Shown one piece after another: positions 8,155 through 17,133 of a stretch of DNA of 64,000 nucleotides. A program made the position numbers and the translations under genes. Within the stretch, counting starts at the first letter, position 1. Each line of letters opens with the position of its first letter. Below the pieces are notes generated by a model. That model was not told the origin of the DNA. It did not search any database and saw nothing but the letters and a program-made list of their open reading frames with translations. Origin of the DNA: Oxalobacter formigenes (lineage in GTDB: Bacteria; Pseudomonadota; Gammaproteobacteria; Burkholderiales; Burkholderiaceae_D); NCBI RefSeq assembly GCF_027158485.1, contig NZ_JAMKYJ010000013.1; one strand, 5' to 3'.

Positions 8155-8955
8155 CTAGACAAGCCTTTGTGGATGGGCGTAAACCGTATGACCGTTTTCG
8201 CGGACAAAACCGAGCAGGGTCAGATTGATTTCATTGGCGATTTGGATCGCCAGTGCCGTCGGTGCAGAAACTGCTGCCAGCATGCCGATACCTGCCGATC
8301 CGCATTTCTGTACCATTTCATAACTGGCCCGGCTCGTTACGAGCGCTGCCCCTGTGGAACGATCGGCTTTCTGTCTGACAAGCGCACCGATCAGCTTGTC
8401 CAGTGCATTATGCCGCCCGACATCTTCCCGAACCAGCCCGACATTGCCATTGGCGTCCAGCCATGCCGCAGCATGGGTTGCACCTGTCTTTTTCTTGAGA
8501 AGCTGGAGCTCATCCATTTTTTCAAAACCCCAATGGATGACTTCCGTACTGAAAACTGGATTCGACATGACAAGAGGAGGCATGCGGACCGCCTGAGACA
8601 GGGAATCCGTGCCGCACAGGCCACAACCAGTGCGCCCCGTCAGATTTCGCCTTCTTTCCTTCAAATACTGAAACCGTTCGCTGGCAATATCCATTTCAAC
8701 ACGAATGCCGTTTTCAACCTCGACGATCTCTGTCCCGTAAATTTCTTCCGGGACTTCAATAATACCTTCAGTCAGTGAAAATCCCAGTGCAAAATCTTCC
8801 AGATCTGCCGGCGTCGCGAGCATGACGGCGTGAGAAATCCCGTTATAAACCAGTGCGACCGGGACTTCTTCAGCAACGGTATCGTCTCTCAGTACCTTTT
8901 GTCCGTTTTTCCAATGGCACACACTGACTTTTTCCGCTGTGTCATACGTTTTCAT
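8155..8955 (-). CDS. fdhD: Formate dehydrogenase accessory sulfurtransferase FdhD
   Basis: Transfers sulfur from IscS to the molybdenum cofactor of formate dehydrogenase; without it the enzyme is inactive. The 266 residues include the sulfur-carrying pair CGLC (Cys111 and Cys114, matching Cys121/Cys124 in E. coli) and the conserved REDVGRHNALDKLIG near 175-190. AGAGGA precedes the ATG. It follows modE by 11 bases, so ModE should control its own gene and fdhD together. Its clients are probably the formate dehydrogenase at 14.1-16.2 kb and any others in the genome; its sulfur donor iscS is at 33.9 kb. Confidence 0.95.
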   Translation of the reverse strand: MKTYDTAEKVSVCHWKNGQKVLRDDTVAEEVPVALVYNGISHAVMLATPADLEDFALGFSLTEGIIEVPEEIYGTEIVEVENGIRVEMDIASERFQYLKERRRNLTGRTGCGLCGTDSLSQAVRMPPLVMSNPVFSTEVIHWGFEKMDELQLLKKKTGATHAAAWLDANGNVGLVREDVGRHNALDKLIGALVRQKADRSTGAALVTSRASYEMVQKCGSAGIGMLAAVSAPTALAIQIANEINLTLLGFVRENGHTVYAHPQRLV

Positions 8956-8966
8956 ATCATCCTCTT

Positions 8967-9737
8967 TCAGGGCAGAAGCGCAACCACGACAGCCGATTCA
9001 TCGACCGAGGCAAACACCCTGTCCTCAAGCTGGATTTTCCTGTCAGCGGAGGCGAACCCGACCAGTTGCAGCCCCGGAATCAATTCCATCGTGACTTCAT
9101 CTTCCTTGTCACCGGCTGAAATCCGCGCAACCTTTCCGCAAAACAGGTTGGCCGAGGATAAATTGGACGTGTTCGTCTCGTCAAAAACCTTGACCGCTGT
9201 CGCCTTGCACATGGCGACGACCTGAAGACCGGGTTTCAGAGCCAGCAGCTCGGCACTCGTGCGGGTAATTCGCGCAATCAGGACCGGCATTGAATCATTG
9301 ACGGCAAGACAGACCCGGACGATTTGCCCGCTCATTTTCAGGCCCTTGACCCGACATGGCAGATAATTGCGCATACTCGTCCTGATCGACAGACGGGAAA
9401 AACGCGCATCGACCGTATCGATGGTTTCCCCCTGAAACTGGTCCAGCACTTCCTGACGTTTTTTTTCAAGAACACCTGCGATCTGAAGCAGCCGTTCCCC
9501 CTCATCCGTCAGTTTGGCGCCGCCACCACCAACTCCACCAACGACCTTTTCGACCAGTGAGACCCCAGTCAGGTTAGTCAGCGTATCGATAGCCTGCCAT
9601 GCCGCCTTGTAACTGATGCCTGCCTCGCGTGCAGCCTGTGAAATGGAACCCGTTTGCCCGATTTGCCTCAAAACCTCGATCCGTTTGTCGGTCGTCCCAT
9701 GAGCGAAAGCGTTTGCCAGAGAAACTGAATCAGTCAT
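8967..9737 (-). CDS. modE: Molybdate-responsive regulator ModE
   Basis: DNA-binding protein that binds molybdate and represses molybdate uptake genes. It has 256 residues: a winged-helix domain at about 15-75 (GSISQAAREAGISYKAAWQAI is the helix-turn-helix), a linker with the family VGGVGGGG turn, and two C-terminal Mop/TOBE repeats at about 120-185 and 190-255 that bind oxyanion. The ATG at 9737 is used rather than the TTG two codons earlier. It diverges from modA across a perfect ModE box and heads modE-fdhD. Confidence 0.96.
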   Translation of the reverse strand: MTDSVSLANAFAHGTTDKRIEVLRQIGQTGSISQAAREAGISYKAAWQAIDTLTNLTGVSLVEKVVGGVGGGGAKLTDEGERLLQIAGVLEKKRQEVLDQFQGETIDTVDARFSRLSIRTSMRNYLPCRVKGLKMSGQIVRVCLAVNDSMPVLIARITRTSAELLALKPGLQVVAMCKATAVKVFDETNTSNLSSANLFCGKVARISAGDKEDEVTMELIPGLQLVGFASADRKIQLEDRVFASVDESAVVVALLP

Positions 9738-9765
9738 TTTCAATCACGTTAAAAAAATAAAATAG

Positions 9766-9795
9766 TTGAACATTTGAAAAATGTTCTGCTAGAAT
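9766..9795 (+). promoter_or_regulatory. modA promoter
   Basis: TTGAAC (9766-9771) and TAGAAT (9790-9795) are separated by 18 bases, a reasonable sigma-70 promoter. The start would fall near 9802, inside the ModE box, about 30 bases before the modA ATG. An additional palindrome fills the spacer. Confidence 0.6.
9768..9786. repeat. Unassigned palindrome between -35 and -10 of modA
   Basis: GAACATTT (9768-9775) and AAATGTTC (9779-9786) are perfect inverted repeats with a 3-base centre, lying in the modA promoter spacer and just upstream of the ModE box. It does not match the ModE half-site. It could be a second operator or could be chance in an A+T-rich segment. Confidence 0.5.
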
Positions 9796-9821
9796 CGCTA
9801 TTCCAATTATGAATAGCGATT
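9793..9821. promoter_or_regulatory. ModE operator
   Basis: AATCGCTATTC (9793-9803) and GAATAGCGATT (9811-9821) are perfect 11-base inverted repeats with 7 bases between them. The half-site ATCGCTAT is the known ModE recognition element. It covers the predicted modA transcription start, a classic repressor position, and ends 10 bases before the modA ATG. modE itself is transcribed away from it, so it can also control modE-fdhD. Confidence 0.9.
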
Positions 9822-9831
9822 GAGTTCAACC

Positions 9832-10593
9832 ATGAAAAAATGTTTCCGTTTACCTTCTTTAATTTTCGGATTTCTGCTTTTAAGCGTATCCGCTTTTGTT
9901 TCAGCAGAAACCGTCCACGTCGCCGTGGCTGCCAATTTTGTCGAACCGCTCAAAAATATCAGTGCACAATTTGAAAAAACGACCGGCAACAAAGTCATGG
10001 TCACCAGCGGCGCTACGGGCAAACTCTATGCCCAGATAAAAAACGGCGCCCCTTACGACATTCTTCTGGCAGCTGATGCAAAAACGCCAGCAAAACTGGA
10101 AAGCGAAGACGCTATTGTACCCGGTAGCCGTTTTACCTACGCTATCGGCAAACTGGCACTCTGGTCCGCAAAACCCGGCTATGTGGACAATAAAGGGGAA
10201 ATACTGAAAAAGCAACCATTCAATCACATTGCCATCGCATCGCCGAAACTGGCTCCTTACGGATTGGCCGCGCAGCAAACCCTCGAAAAAATGGGCTTGT
10301 GGCAAACCATGCAGGCCAAAATAGTGCAGGGTGAAAACATCGGACAAACGTACCAGTTCGTCGCTTCCGGCAATGCCGAACTCGGTTTTGTCGCCCTCTC
10401 CCAGATCTATAAGAACGGCAAAGTCAAAAGCGGTTCCGCATGGATCATCGATGCAAGGGATTACCAGCCGATCAAACAGGATGCCGTCCTGCTGACCCAC
10501 GGAAAAAACAATGCTGCCGCTGTTGCCCTGATGAAATATCTCAAATCCGGCGAATCGTACAAGGTATTGAAATCCTACGGTTACGGCCATTAA
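9832..10593 (+). CDS. modA: Molybdate-binding periplasmic protein ModA
   Basis: Periplasmic receptor that delivers molybdate to ModBC. It has 253 residues with a signal peptide ending near FVSA/E (residues 1-24). The mature start VHVAVAANFVEPLK and the SGATGKLYAQI segment are the family's oxyanion-binding loops, and YDILLAADAKTP is also diagnostic. The ATG at 9832 gives a proper signal peptide; a TTG four codons upstream lies in the ModE box. It is the first gene of modABC, with modB 13 bases downstream. Confidence 0.96.
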   Translation: MKKCFRLPSLIFGFLLLSVSAFVSAETVHVAVAANFVEPLKNISAQFEKTTGNKVMVTSGATGKLYAQIKNGAPYDILLAADAKTPAKLESEDAIVPGSRFTYAIGKLALWSAKPGYVDNKGEILKKQPFNHIAIASPKLAPYGLAAQQTLEKMGLWQTMQAKIVQGENIGQTYQFVASGNAELGFVALSQIYKNGKVKSGSAWIIDARDYQPIKQDAVLLTHGKNNAAAVALMKYLKSGESYKVLKSYGYGH

Positions 10594-10606
10594 TGGATAA
10601 CTGAAA

Positions 10607-11278
10607 ATGCTGGAAATGGATTTTTCTGCTGTCTGGCTGACTTTGAAGCTGGCAACACTGACGACCGCCATCCTCCTCGTTCTCGGGACACCCCTTGCGT
10701 GGAAACTGTCCCATACGGATAGCTGGTGGCGAGGCCCCGTCAATGCTGTCGTGGCACTCCCATTTGTGTTGCCACCGACCGTTCTGGGCTTTTACCTGTT
10801 GACCATGATGGGGCCAAACGGTCCTGTCGGCCAGTTCTGTGAATGGCTTGGACTGCCTACGCTGCCCTTCAGCTTTTCGGGTCTTGTCGTCGCTTCCGTC
10901 ATTTATTCCATGCCCTTCGTGGTTCAGCCCCTGCAGAATTCTTTCGAAACCATCGGAAAACGCCCGCTTGAAGCGGCGGCAAGCTTGCGGGCATCCCCGC
11001 TGGACACTTTTTTCAGTGTCATTCTGCCGATGGCAAAGTCCGGCTATCTGACCGCCACCGTCATGGGATTCGCCCATACAGTCGGTGAATTCGGTGTCGT
11101 ACTGATGATCGGGGGCAACATACCCGACAAGACACGTGTTCTGTCCGTTGCGATCTACGACCATGTCGAAGCGCTGGAATATACACAGGCACACTGGCTT
11201 TCTGCCGGCATGCTGATATTCTCGTTTTTCGTTTTACTGGCACTTTACCTTTTGAATCCTAACCGGAGGCGGGCATGA
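10607..11278 (+). CDS. modB: Molybdate ABC transporter permease ModB
   Basis: Inner-membrane channel of the molybdate importer, 223 residues with about five membrane helices (first at 8-28, last at 195-215). The cytoplasmic loop that docks on ModC is seen as EAAASLRASPLDTFFSVILP near 125-145, and GFAHTVGEFGVVLMIGGNIP is typical of ModB. Its stop overlaps the modC start (ATGA), so translation is coupled. Confidence 0.96.
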   Translation: MLEMDFSAVWLTLKLATLTTAILLVLGTPLAWKLSHTDSWWRGPVNAVVALPFVLPPTVLGFYLLTMMGPNGPVGQFCEWLGLPTLPFSFSGLVVASVIYSMPFVVQPLQNSFETIGKRPLEAAASLRASPLDTFFSVILPMAKSGYLTATVMGFAHTVGEFGVVLMIGGNIPDKTRVLSVAIYDHVEALEYTQAHWLSAGMLIFSFFVLLALYLLNPNRRRA

Positions 11279-12351
11279 AAAATCTGCTTCTCAAAGGAAA
11301 AGTGACCCGTAAAAACTTCGAACTGGATTTCGATCTGGCGTTACCAGGATCGGGAATCACGGCATTTTTCGGTGAATCAGGCGCCGGCAAATCCACCCTG
11401 CTGCGCGCTGTTGCCGGACTTGTCCAGCCATCAGACGGACAAATCAGGATCGGCGATGAAATATGGCAGGATGATGAAAAGAAAATCTTCGTCCCGACCC
11501 ATAAACGTTCTGTCGGTTTCGTCTTTCAGGATGCAGCGCTGTTCCCGCATCTTTCCGTCAGGAATAATCTGCAATACGGGATGAAACGCATTCCGGCTGA
11601 AAAACGGGTCATATCTCTGGAAAAAGCAGTCGATCTGCTCGGAATCGGCCATCTGCTCGACCGGGTACCCGATACCCTTTCAGGCGGAGAACAGCAGCGC
11701 GTCAGTATCGCCCGTGCATTGGCGACAAGTCCGGATATCATGTTGATGGATGAACCGCTGGCAGCGCTGGATATGAAGCGCAAGTCCGAAATCATTCCCT
11801 ATCTCATGCGTCTGAATGCAGAACTGGAAATCCCGATTCTGTACGTCAGCCATGCACTGGAAGAAGTCAGTATGCTGGCCGATCATCTGGTTCTCCTTGA
11901 AAAAGGCAAGGTCATCGCTTCAGGAAAAATCAGCGAAATGTTGACCCGGCTGGATCTTCCTCTCGCTTATTACGATGTCGCTGCTGCTGTCGTAAACGGA
12001 CAGGTCATCGAGGAAGACAGGGAATACTGCCTCTCCACGATCCGTTTTTCAGGCGGAAACATTTTGCTGCCTTCAGCCAATTTGAGCGTGGGTCAGCAAG
12101 TTCGCCTTCGTGTTCAGGCACGGGATGTCAGCCTGACAACTGAAAAGCCGGTGAATACCAGCATCCTGAATGCTTTCGAAGCAACAGTCGTCAATCTGTC
12201 TCCTGACGCGAACGGCCAGGTTTTAATCGAACTCGACGCAAAAGGAACACGTTTATTGTCGAGAATCACAAGCAAGTCGGTCAATACCCTCAAACTGGGC
12301 ATAGGCAAACCCATCTTTGCCCAGGTAAAAGGCATTGCCGTGATTGAATAA
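11275..12351 (+). CDS. modC: Molybdate ABC transporter ATPase ModC
   Basis: ATPase of the molybdate importer, 358 residues. Walker A is GESGAGKST (33-41), the signature LSGGEQQ (135-141), Walker B IMLMDE (155-160), and the switch His follows in YVSHALEEV. A C-terminal TOBE domain (about 290-355) can bind molybdate for feedback. GGAGG lies six bases before the ATG, which overlaps the modB stop. Confidence 0.96.
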   Translation: MKNLLLKGKVTRKNFELDFDLALPGSGITAFFGESGAGKSTLLRAVAGLVQPSDGQIRIGDEIWQDDEKKIFVPTHKRSVGFVFQDAALFPHLSVRNNLQYGMKRIPAEKRVISLEKAVDLLGIGHLLDRVPDTLSGGEQQRVSIARALATSPDIMLMDEPLAALDMKRKSEIIPYLMRLNAELEIPILYVSHALEEVSMLADHLVLLEKGKVIASGKISEMLTRLDLPLAYYDVAAAVVNGQVIEEDREYCLSTIRFSGGNILLPSANLSVGQQVRLRVQARDVSLTTEKPVNTSILNAFEATVVNLSPDANGQVLIELDAKGTRLLSRITSKSVNTLKLGIGKPIFAQVKGIAVIE

Positions 12352-12375
12352 GCCTTTAAATACGGCGTCGATCAG

Positions 12376-12418
12376 ACACAGCACCTGAAAAGTTGCTGTG
12401 TTCGGCAGGAATTTTTTT
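12376..12418 (+). terminator. Possible weak terminator after modC
   Basis: ACACAGCA (12376-12383) and TGCTGTGT (12394-12401) form a perfect 8-base-pair stem with a 10-base loop. The T-run follows only about 10 bases later (12412-12418), so termination strength is doubtful. Confidence 0.35.
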
Positions 12419-12500
12419 CCGAAGATATAATTCATGAAAACAATTCTCATTTAGCCATAAAAAATTGCCTTGCGGCAACACAATGGGTATGAAAGAATAG

Positions 12501-12529
12501 TTCACATCAACATTTAATAATATTATAAA
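12501..12529 (+). promoter_or_regulatory. Promoter of the aldehyde dehydrogenase gene
   Basis: TTCACA (12501-12506) and TATAAA (12524-12529) are 17 bases apart, each one mismatch from the sigma-70 consensus. The predicted start near 12536 is directly before the strong Shine-Dalgarno GGAGG at 12541. Confidence 0.55.
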
Positions 12530-12551
12530 GTCTTTACGACGGAGGTTTCCA

Positions 12552-14003
12552 ATGAATGCCAAAGCCCAGGTTCCACAATACGAATTGCTCATCAATGGCA
12601 AATGGGTCAAACCGAAAAGCGGGAAATATTCGACCATCCTGAATCCGGCGACGGAAGAAGTCATCGCCTATGTCGCGGCCGGTGATGAAAACGATGTCGA
12701 TACCGCTGCCAAAGCAGCACGGGCTGCCCTGAAAGTCTGGAATGGCATCAGCGCCGCCGAACGTGGCCGGATTCTCAACCGCTTCGCTGATCTGCTGGAA
12801 AAAAATCAGGAAGAACTGATCCTTCTCGAAAGCATCAATGCTGGCAAACCGATTTCCAGTGTCAGAAGACAGGATATGCCTGCCGCTATCGATACCCTCC
12901 GTTACTACGCAGGCTGGACCGACAAGATCATCGGTCAGGTCATTCCTGCCAGAACGGATGCGCTGACCTATACCGTCCGCGAGCCAGTCGGTGTTGTTGG
13001 CGCGATCGTGCCGTGGAATTTCCCGATCATGATCGGCATATGGAAAATCGCTCCGGCGCTGGCCTGTGGTTGCACATTGATTGTCAAACCGGCCGAACTG
13101 ACCCCGATGACCGCGATTCGTATCGGTGAACTGGCTCTTGAAGCAGGTATTCCTCCAGGTGTCCTGAATATCGTTACCGGTAAAGGCAGTGTCGTTGGCG
13201 ATGCAATGGTCGCTCATCCGCAAGTCGACAAAATCACCTTCACTGGCTCTCCGAAAGTCGGTCGTGGCATCATGCAGGGTGCGTCGAGCAACTTCAAAAA
13301 ACTGACGCTGGAACTGGGCGGCAAATCGGCCAATATCATTTTCGACGACGCCGATCTGGATGCGGCCGTTCGCGGTTCCGCTTCCGGCATCTTCTTCAAT
13401 GCCGGTCAGGTCTGCTCGGCCGGTTCCCGGATTCTGGTCCACAAGAAAATCCACGACGAAGTCGTCGACCGCCTGATCGATCGTGCAAAACACATCAAGA
13501 TTGGTGATACGGCATCGAAAGAAACCATCATGGGACCGCTGGTTTCCGAAAACCAGTTGAATACCGTCATGGAATACATCGACGTCGGCAAGAAAGAAGG
13601 TGCATCCGTCGCGTATGGTGGTGATCGTGTCGGCGACAAAGGCTTCTACGTTGCCCCGACGATTTTCACCGGTGTCAAAAACGAAATGCGCATTTCTCAG
13701 GAAGAAATTTTCGGCCCTGTCGCCAGCGTGATTTCCTTCGAGGATGAGGAAGAAGCCGTCGCCATTGCCAACGGAACCGCTTTCAGCCTGGCTGCCGGCG
13801 TATGGAGTGCCGACGTGACCCGTATTCACAAAGTCGCACAGGATATCAAGGCCGGTACTGTCTGGGTCAATACCTACGGTTACACAGACGTCCGCCTCCC
13901 ATGGGGTGGTACGGGTGAATCCGGTTTCGGCCGTGAACACGGTGAAGCCGCTCTGGAAAACTTCACCGAACCGAAAACCATCTGGCTGTCGCTGAAAAGG
14001 TAA
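12552..14003 (+). CDS. NAD(P)-dependent aldehyde dehydrogenase
   Basis: Oxidises an aldehyde to its acid with NAD(P). The 483 residues have all catalytic parts: PWNFP (154-158) with the catalytic Asn, KPAELTP at the cofactor site, FTGSPKVGR, the general base Glu254 in LELGGKSA and the nucleophile Cys288 in GQVCSAGSR. The length and the C-terminal ENFTEPKTIW resemble the betaine/aminoaldehyde dehydrogenase branch, but the substrate cannot be set from sequence. A strong GGAGG six bases from the ATG and a near-consensus promoter suggest high expression. It stands alone between two terminators. Confidence 0.9.
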   Translation: MNAKAQVPQYELLINGKWVKPKSGKYSTILNPATEEVIAYVAAGDENDVDTAAKAARAALKVWNGISAAERGRILNRFADLLEKNQEELILLESINAGKPISSVRRQDMPAAIDTLRYYAGWTDKIIGQVIPARTDALTYTVREPVGVVGAIVPWNFPIMIGIWKIAPALACGCTLIVKPAELTPMTAIRIGELALEAGIPPGVLNIVTGKGSVVGDAMVAHPQVDKITFTGSPKVGRGIMQGASSNFKKLTLELGGKSANIIFDDADLDAAVRGSASGIFFNAGQVCSAGSRILVHKKIHDEVVDRLIDRAKHIKIGDTASKETIMGPLVSENQLNTVMEYIDVGKKEGASVAYGGDRVGDKGFYVAPTIFTGVKNEMRISQEEIFGPVASVISFEDEEEAVAIANGTAFSLAAGVWSADVTRIHKVAQDIKAGTVWVNTYGYTDVRLPWGGTGESGFGREHGEAALENFTEPKTIWLSLKR

Positions 14004-14020
14004 GCAACAAGCCAGCCCAT

Positions 14021-14052
14021 AAAAAAACCTCTCCATCCGGAGAGGTTTTTTG
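14021..14052. terminator. Bidirectional terminator between aldehyde dehydrogenase and fdhF
   Basis: CCTCTCC (14028-14034) pairs with GGAGAGG (14039-14045) around a four-base loop. Seven As precede and seven Ts follow, so it works for the plus-strand dehydrogenase and for fdhF on the minus strand. Confidence 0.9.
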
Positions 14053-14070
14053 TTACCTTGAACCGCTTGA

Positions 14071-16227
14071 TCAGGCCGCTACAGCATCATCGACCGCTTT
14101 CGCGAGCGAGGCTTTCATCTTGCCGTATTCTTCGACAAGATATTTTTCAGCCCACTTCTGGTCTTCGATCTTGTGAAGCCGGACAGCACTGTATTTGTAT
14201 TCCGGTGTCTTGGAATACGGATCAAGATGCTCGATCGTCAGTTCATTACAGGCGCCGATCCACCACTGGTAAGTCATGTAAACGGCACCACGGTTCGTGC
14301 GTTCACTGACCTTGGCACGGCTGATAACCTTTCCGCGACGGGATTCAACCCAGACCAGCTGTTCATCTTTAATGCCCAGTTCCTGCGCATCCGTCGTATT
14401 CATCTGGACATAACCCGGTTCATCAGCCAGCGTCTGCAATGCCGAACAGTTGCCGGTCATGGAACGGCACGAATAATGACCGACTTCACGAACAGTCGAG
14501 AGAATCAGCGGAAAATCGTCATCGACCTGATCCAGTGGCGGTCTCCAGTCGGAAGCGATCAATTGCGCTTTCCCGCTCGGTGTCGCGAACCTGTTGCCCT
14601 TGTACATCCACTGATCACCCGGATCATCCAGCGTCAGGCAAGGCCAGGGCACATAACCGAGACCTGCCATTTTTTCATAAGTCGCACCGTAATAGAGAGG
14701 GCACAACTCACGCATTTCGTCCCAGATTTCCTTCGTATTCTTATACTTCATCGGATAACCCATCGCCGTCGCCATCAGGCTATGGATTTCCCAGTCCGGC
14801 TTGACATTGCCCTTCGGTTCGATCGCTTTTTCAAAATACTGGAAACCACGGTCAGCTGCCGAATAGACCCCTTCATGTTCACCCCACGACGTTGCAGGAA
14901 AGATAACGTCTGCCTGCATGGCCGTCTTGGTCATGAAGATATCCTGAACAATGACCAGCTCGAGTTTTTCATAAGCCTCACGTACGGAAGACAGATCCGG
15001 TTCCGTCTGTAACGGGTCTTCACCAAAAATGTAAACTGCCTTCAGCTTGCCTTCTTCAACGTTATGGCCAACTTCGGTAATTGGAATGCCTTTCTTGGCT
15101 GGCAGGGATTTGACGCCCCATGCCTTTTCGAATTTGGCGCGGATTTCAGGATCTTCAACCGATTGGTATCCCGGGAATTGCCCCGGAGTCGCTCCCATAT
15201 CGCAGGAACCCTGAACGTTGTTCTGTCCGCGAACCGGACCAACACCGACATTCGGACGTGCAAGATTGCCTGTGATGACGGCAATATTGGACAGGCCCAT
15301 ACAGGTTTCGACGCCCTGCCCCCATTGCGTGACGCCCATACCCCACAAAATCGTGGCAGAAGGGGCTGCCGCGTACATGCGAACCGCTTCGCGTACCATT
15401 TTCGGATCGAGCCCGGTAATTTCCGCGGTATTTTCCGGCGTGTATTTCGAAACGAGCTCGCGCATCTTTTCGAAACCTTCGGAATAGTTTTCGACGAATT
15501 CCCTGTTGTACAGGTTTTCCTCGATCAGCGTATTGATGAAGGCATTGACCAGCGCCATGTTGGAACCGTTCTTCATTTGCAGATGAATGTCTGCAATACG
15601 GGACGATTCGATGACTCGGGGATCGCAAACGATAATCTTTGCGCCCTTCTGTTTTGCTTTCAGAATCCGGCGTGCAACGATCGGATGGGAATCGGCTGCG
15701 TTGTAACCGAAGATCAGGAGACATTTCGTATCTTCGATTTCAACGATCGAGTTGCTCATCGCGCCGCTGCCAAGCGTTTTTTCCAGCGCGGTAACGGACG
15801 GCCCGTGACAGACGCGGGCGCAGCAATCGACGTTATTCGTACCGATAACGGCACGCGCGAATTTCTGGGTAACGTAATTGGCTTCATTGCCGGGGCCACG
15901 GGCACACCCGCTGATAAATATGGAATCGGGGCCGTGTTTTTCCTTGATGTCCATCAGTTTCGAACTGGCGAAACGGATCGCTTCATCCCACGATACCGTG
16001 GTGAATGGATCGCCTTTCCTGTAGCGAACCATCGGCTGGGTCAGGCGAGGCGTCAACAGGCGGGTATCATTCAAAAACTCCCAGCCGTAATAGCCTTTCA
16101 GGCACAGTTCACCCTGATTGGTAAAACCGTTAGCGCCTTCAGCTTTGATGATCTTGTTGTTTTCGACAGTAAAACTGATTTTACAGCCCGACGCGCAGTA
16201 CGGGCAGACGACGAGTTTCTTTTCCAT
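14071..16227 (-). CDS. fdhF: Molybdenum formate dehydrogenase, FdhF-like, Cys type
   Basis: Catalytic subunit that oxidises formate to CO2 at a bis-molybdopterin molybdenum site. Over 718 residues it follows E. coli formate dehydrogenase H closely. One [4Fe-4S] cluster is bound by Cys8, Cys11, Cys15 and Cys42. The molybdenum ligand in CCARVCHGPS is Cys140, exactly where E. coli has selenocysteine, and His141 follows. The start is MEKKLVVCPYC with GGGAG upstream; an earlier ATG nine codons before is less likely. There is no signal peptide, so it is cytoplasmic. hydN lies 45 bases upstream as the first gene of the operon. Confidence 0.95.
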   Translation of the reverse strand: MEKKLVVCPYCASGCKISFTVENNKIIKAEGANGFTNQGELCLKGYYGWEFLNDTRLLTPRLTQPMVRYRKGDPFTTVSWDEAIRFASSKLMDIKEKHGPDSIFISGCARGPGNEANYVTQKFARAVIGTNNVDCCARVCHGPSVTALEKTLGSGAMSNSIVEIEDTKCLLIFGYNAADSHPIVARRILKAKQKGAKIIVCDPRVIESSRIADIHLQMKNGSNMALVNAFINTLIEENLYNREFVENYSEGFEKMRELVSKYTPENTAEITGLDPKMVREAVRMYAAAPSATILWGMGVTQWGQGVETCMGLSNIAVITGNLARPNVGVGPVRGQNNVQGSCDMGATPGQFPGYQSVEDPEIRAKFEKAWGVKSLPAKKGIPITEVGHNVEEGKLKAVYIFGEDPLQTEPDLSSVREAYEKLELVIVQDIFMTKTAMQADVIFPATSWGEHEGVYSAADRGFQYFEKAIEPKGNVKPDWEIHSLMATAMGYPMKYKNTKEIWDEMRELCPLYYGATYEKMAGLGYVPWPCLTLDDPGDQWMYKGNRFATPSGKAQLIASDWRPPLDQVDDDFPLILSTVREVGHYSCRSMTGNCSALQTLADEPGYVQMNTTDAQELGIKDEQLVWVESRRGKVISRAKVSERTNRGAVYMTYQWWIGACNELTIEHLDPYSKTPEYKYSAVRLHKIEDQKWAEKYLVEEYGKMKASLAKAVDDAVAA

Positions 16228-16272
16228 ATTTTCTCCCAGAAGTCCGGGATGCATTACCGGATCTGTTTCGGA

Positions 16273-16815
16273 TTAATCGAAGGAATTCTCCGACATTTTC
16301 AAAAGCGTATCATCGCGTCTCTTGTCGACCTTGTTTTCCAGCGCACCCATATCCACGATATGCAAGGCATGAGTCGGGCAAACCGACACACACTGCGGAC
16401 CTTCAGGGACATTGATACAGAAATCGCATTTTTGCGCAATCTTGACCGATTTGCGAACAGTCACCGGTCCCAATTCGGCTTGCTCTACCGGCTTGGAAAC
16501 GATTTCCATCGCACCGAACGGACATGCCAGCACACATGTCTGGCAACCGATACAGCGCTCCTTGATCAACTGAACCGTGTCGGCGCTATAAACCAGTGCA
16601 TTCGTCGGACATACGTTCACGCAAGGCGCATTTTCGCACTGGCGGCACTGTACGGGGGCGGTCAGTTTCAATCCCTTGACCAATCTCAATCTTGGTCTGA
16701 AATTCTCAGGGGTCAAATCGTTTTCAGCTCCCGTAGGATGAGCCAGTACACATGCCACCTCACAGGTACGGCATCCGATGCATTTATCTGGTTCCGCGAT
16801 TACAAACCGGTTCAT
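16273..16815 (-). CDS. hydN: HydN-like ferredoxin, 4 x [4Fe-4S]
   Basis: Electron carrier of 180 residues with four cysteine clusters: CIGCRTCEVAC at 12-22, CRQCENAPCVNVC near 58-70, CIGCQTCVLAC near 90-100 and CDFC...CVSVC near 130-150. The opening MNRF.IA..DKCIGCRTCEVACV matches HydN, the partner of formate dehydrogenase H in E. coli. It precedes fdhF by 45 bases, so it should accept the electrons from formate. AGGAG lies eight bases before the ATG. No hydrogenase genes are present nearby, so the usual hydrogenlyase partner is missing in this window. Confidence 0.93.
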   Translation of the reverse strand: MNRFVIAEPDKCIGCRTCEVACVLAHPTGAENDLTPENFRPRLRLVKGLKLTAPVQCRQCENAPCVNVCPTNALVYSADTVQLIKERCIGCQTCVLACPFGAMEIVSKPVEQAELGPVTVRKSVKIAQKCDFCINVPEGPQCVSVCPTHALHIVDMGALENKVDKRRDDTLLKMSENSFD

Positions 16816-17133
16816 TCTTTCTGTCTCCTGCCTGTCCAGCTATTACTGGAAAAATTATAAAGATAAGGGCGTCCCCTACAGAGTTACCTGAATAAAAAGG
16901 GGAAAAAAGAGAACACCAATGACAACAATATAATGGAAAATTGGAATTCGTGCTGCCCGCTTGCATTTTGCTAGTTGGTAATTATATTCTATCGAATTCA
17001 CTTTCTGTGCAGAACCTTTCATATTTTGATGTTAATATCTATACCCTATCCAAAGTGTCTGGGCAAAAAAGGCAATTCCACAACAATTGCACGGACACCT
17101 GAAACAGTTATATATCTGGCAGATTCATAAACC
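16816..17133. other. Divergent control region hydN / flavoprotein
   Basis: 318 bases with no gene, A+T rich. It should hold both divergent promoters. A short repeat GCAATT...AATTGC lies at 17072-17090. A TTGCA element at 16961 recalls a sigma-54 -12 box, but the matching -24 element is absent. No confident promoter or operator could be assigned. Confidence 0.5.

Noticed and set aside
15064..16860. 598-codon open frame antisense to fdhF and hydN
   Set aside because: It spans two real genes in opposite sense, with no recognisable domain or ribosome binding site.
16950..16965. Possible sigma-54 promoter before the flavoprotein gene (TTGCA at 16961)
   Set aside because: The -12 part fits but the -24 part lacks the required GG at the correct spacing, and no activator gene is near.
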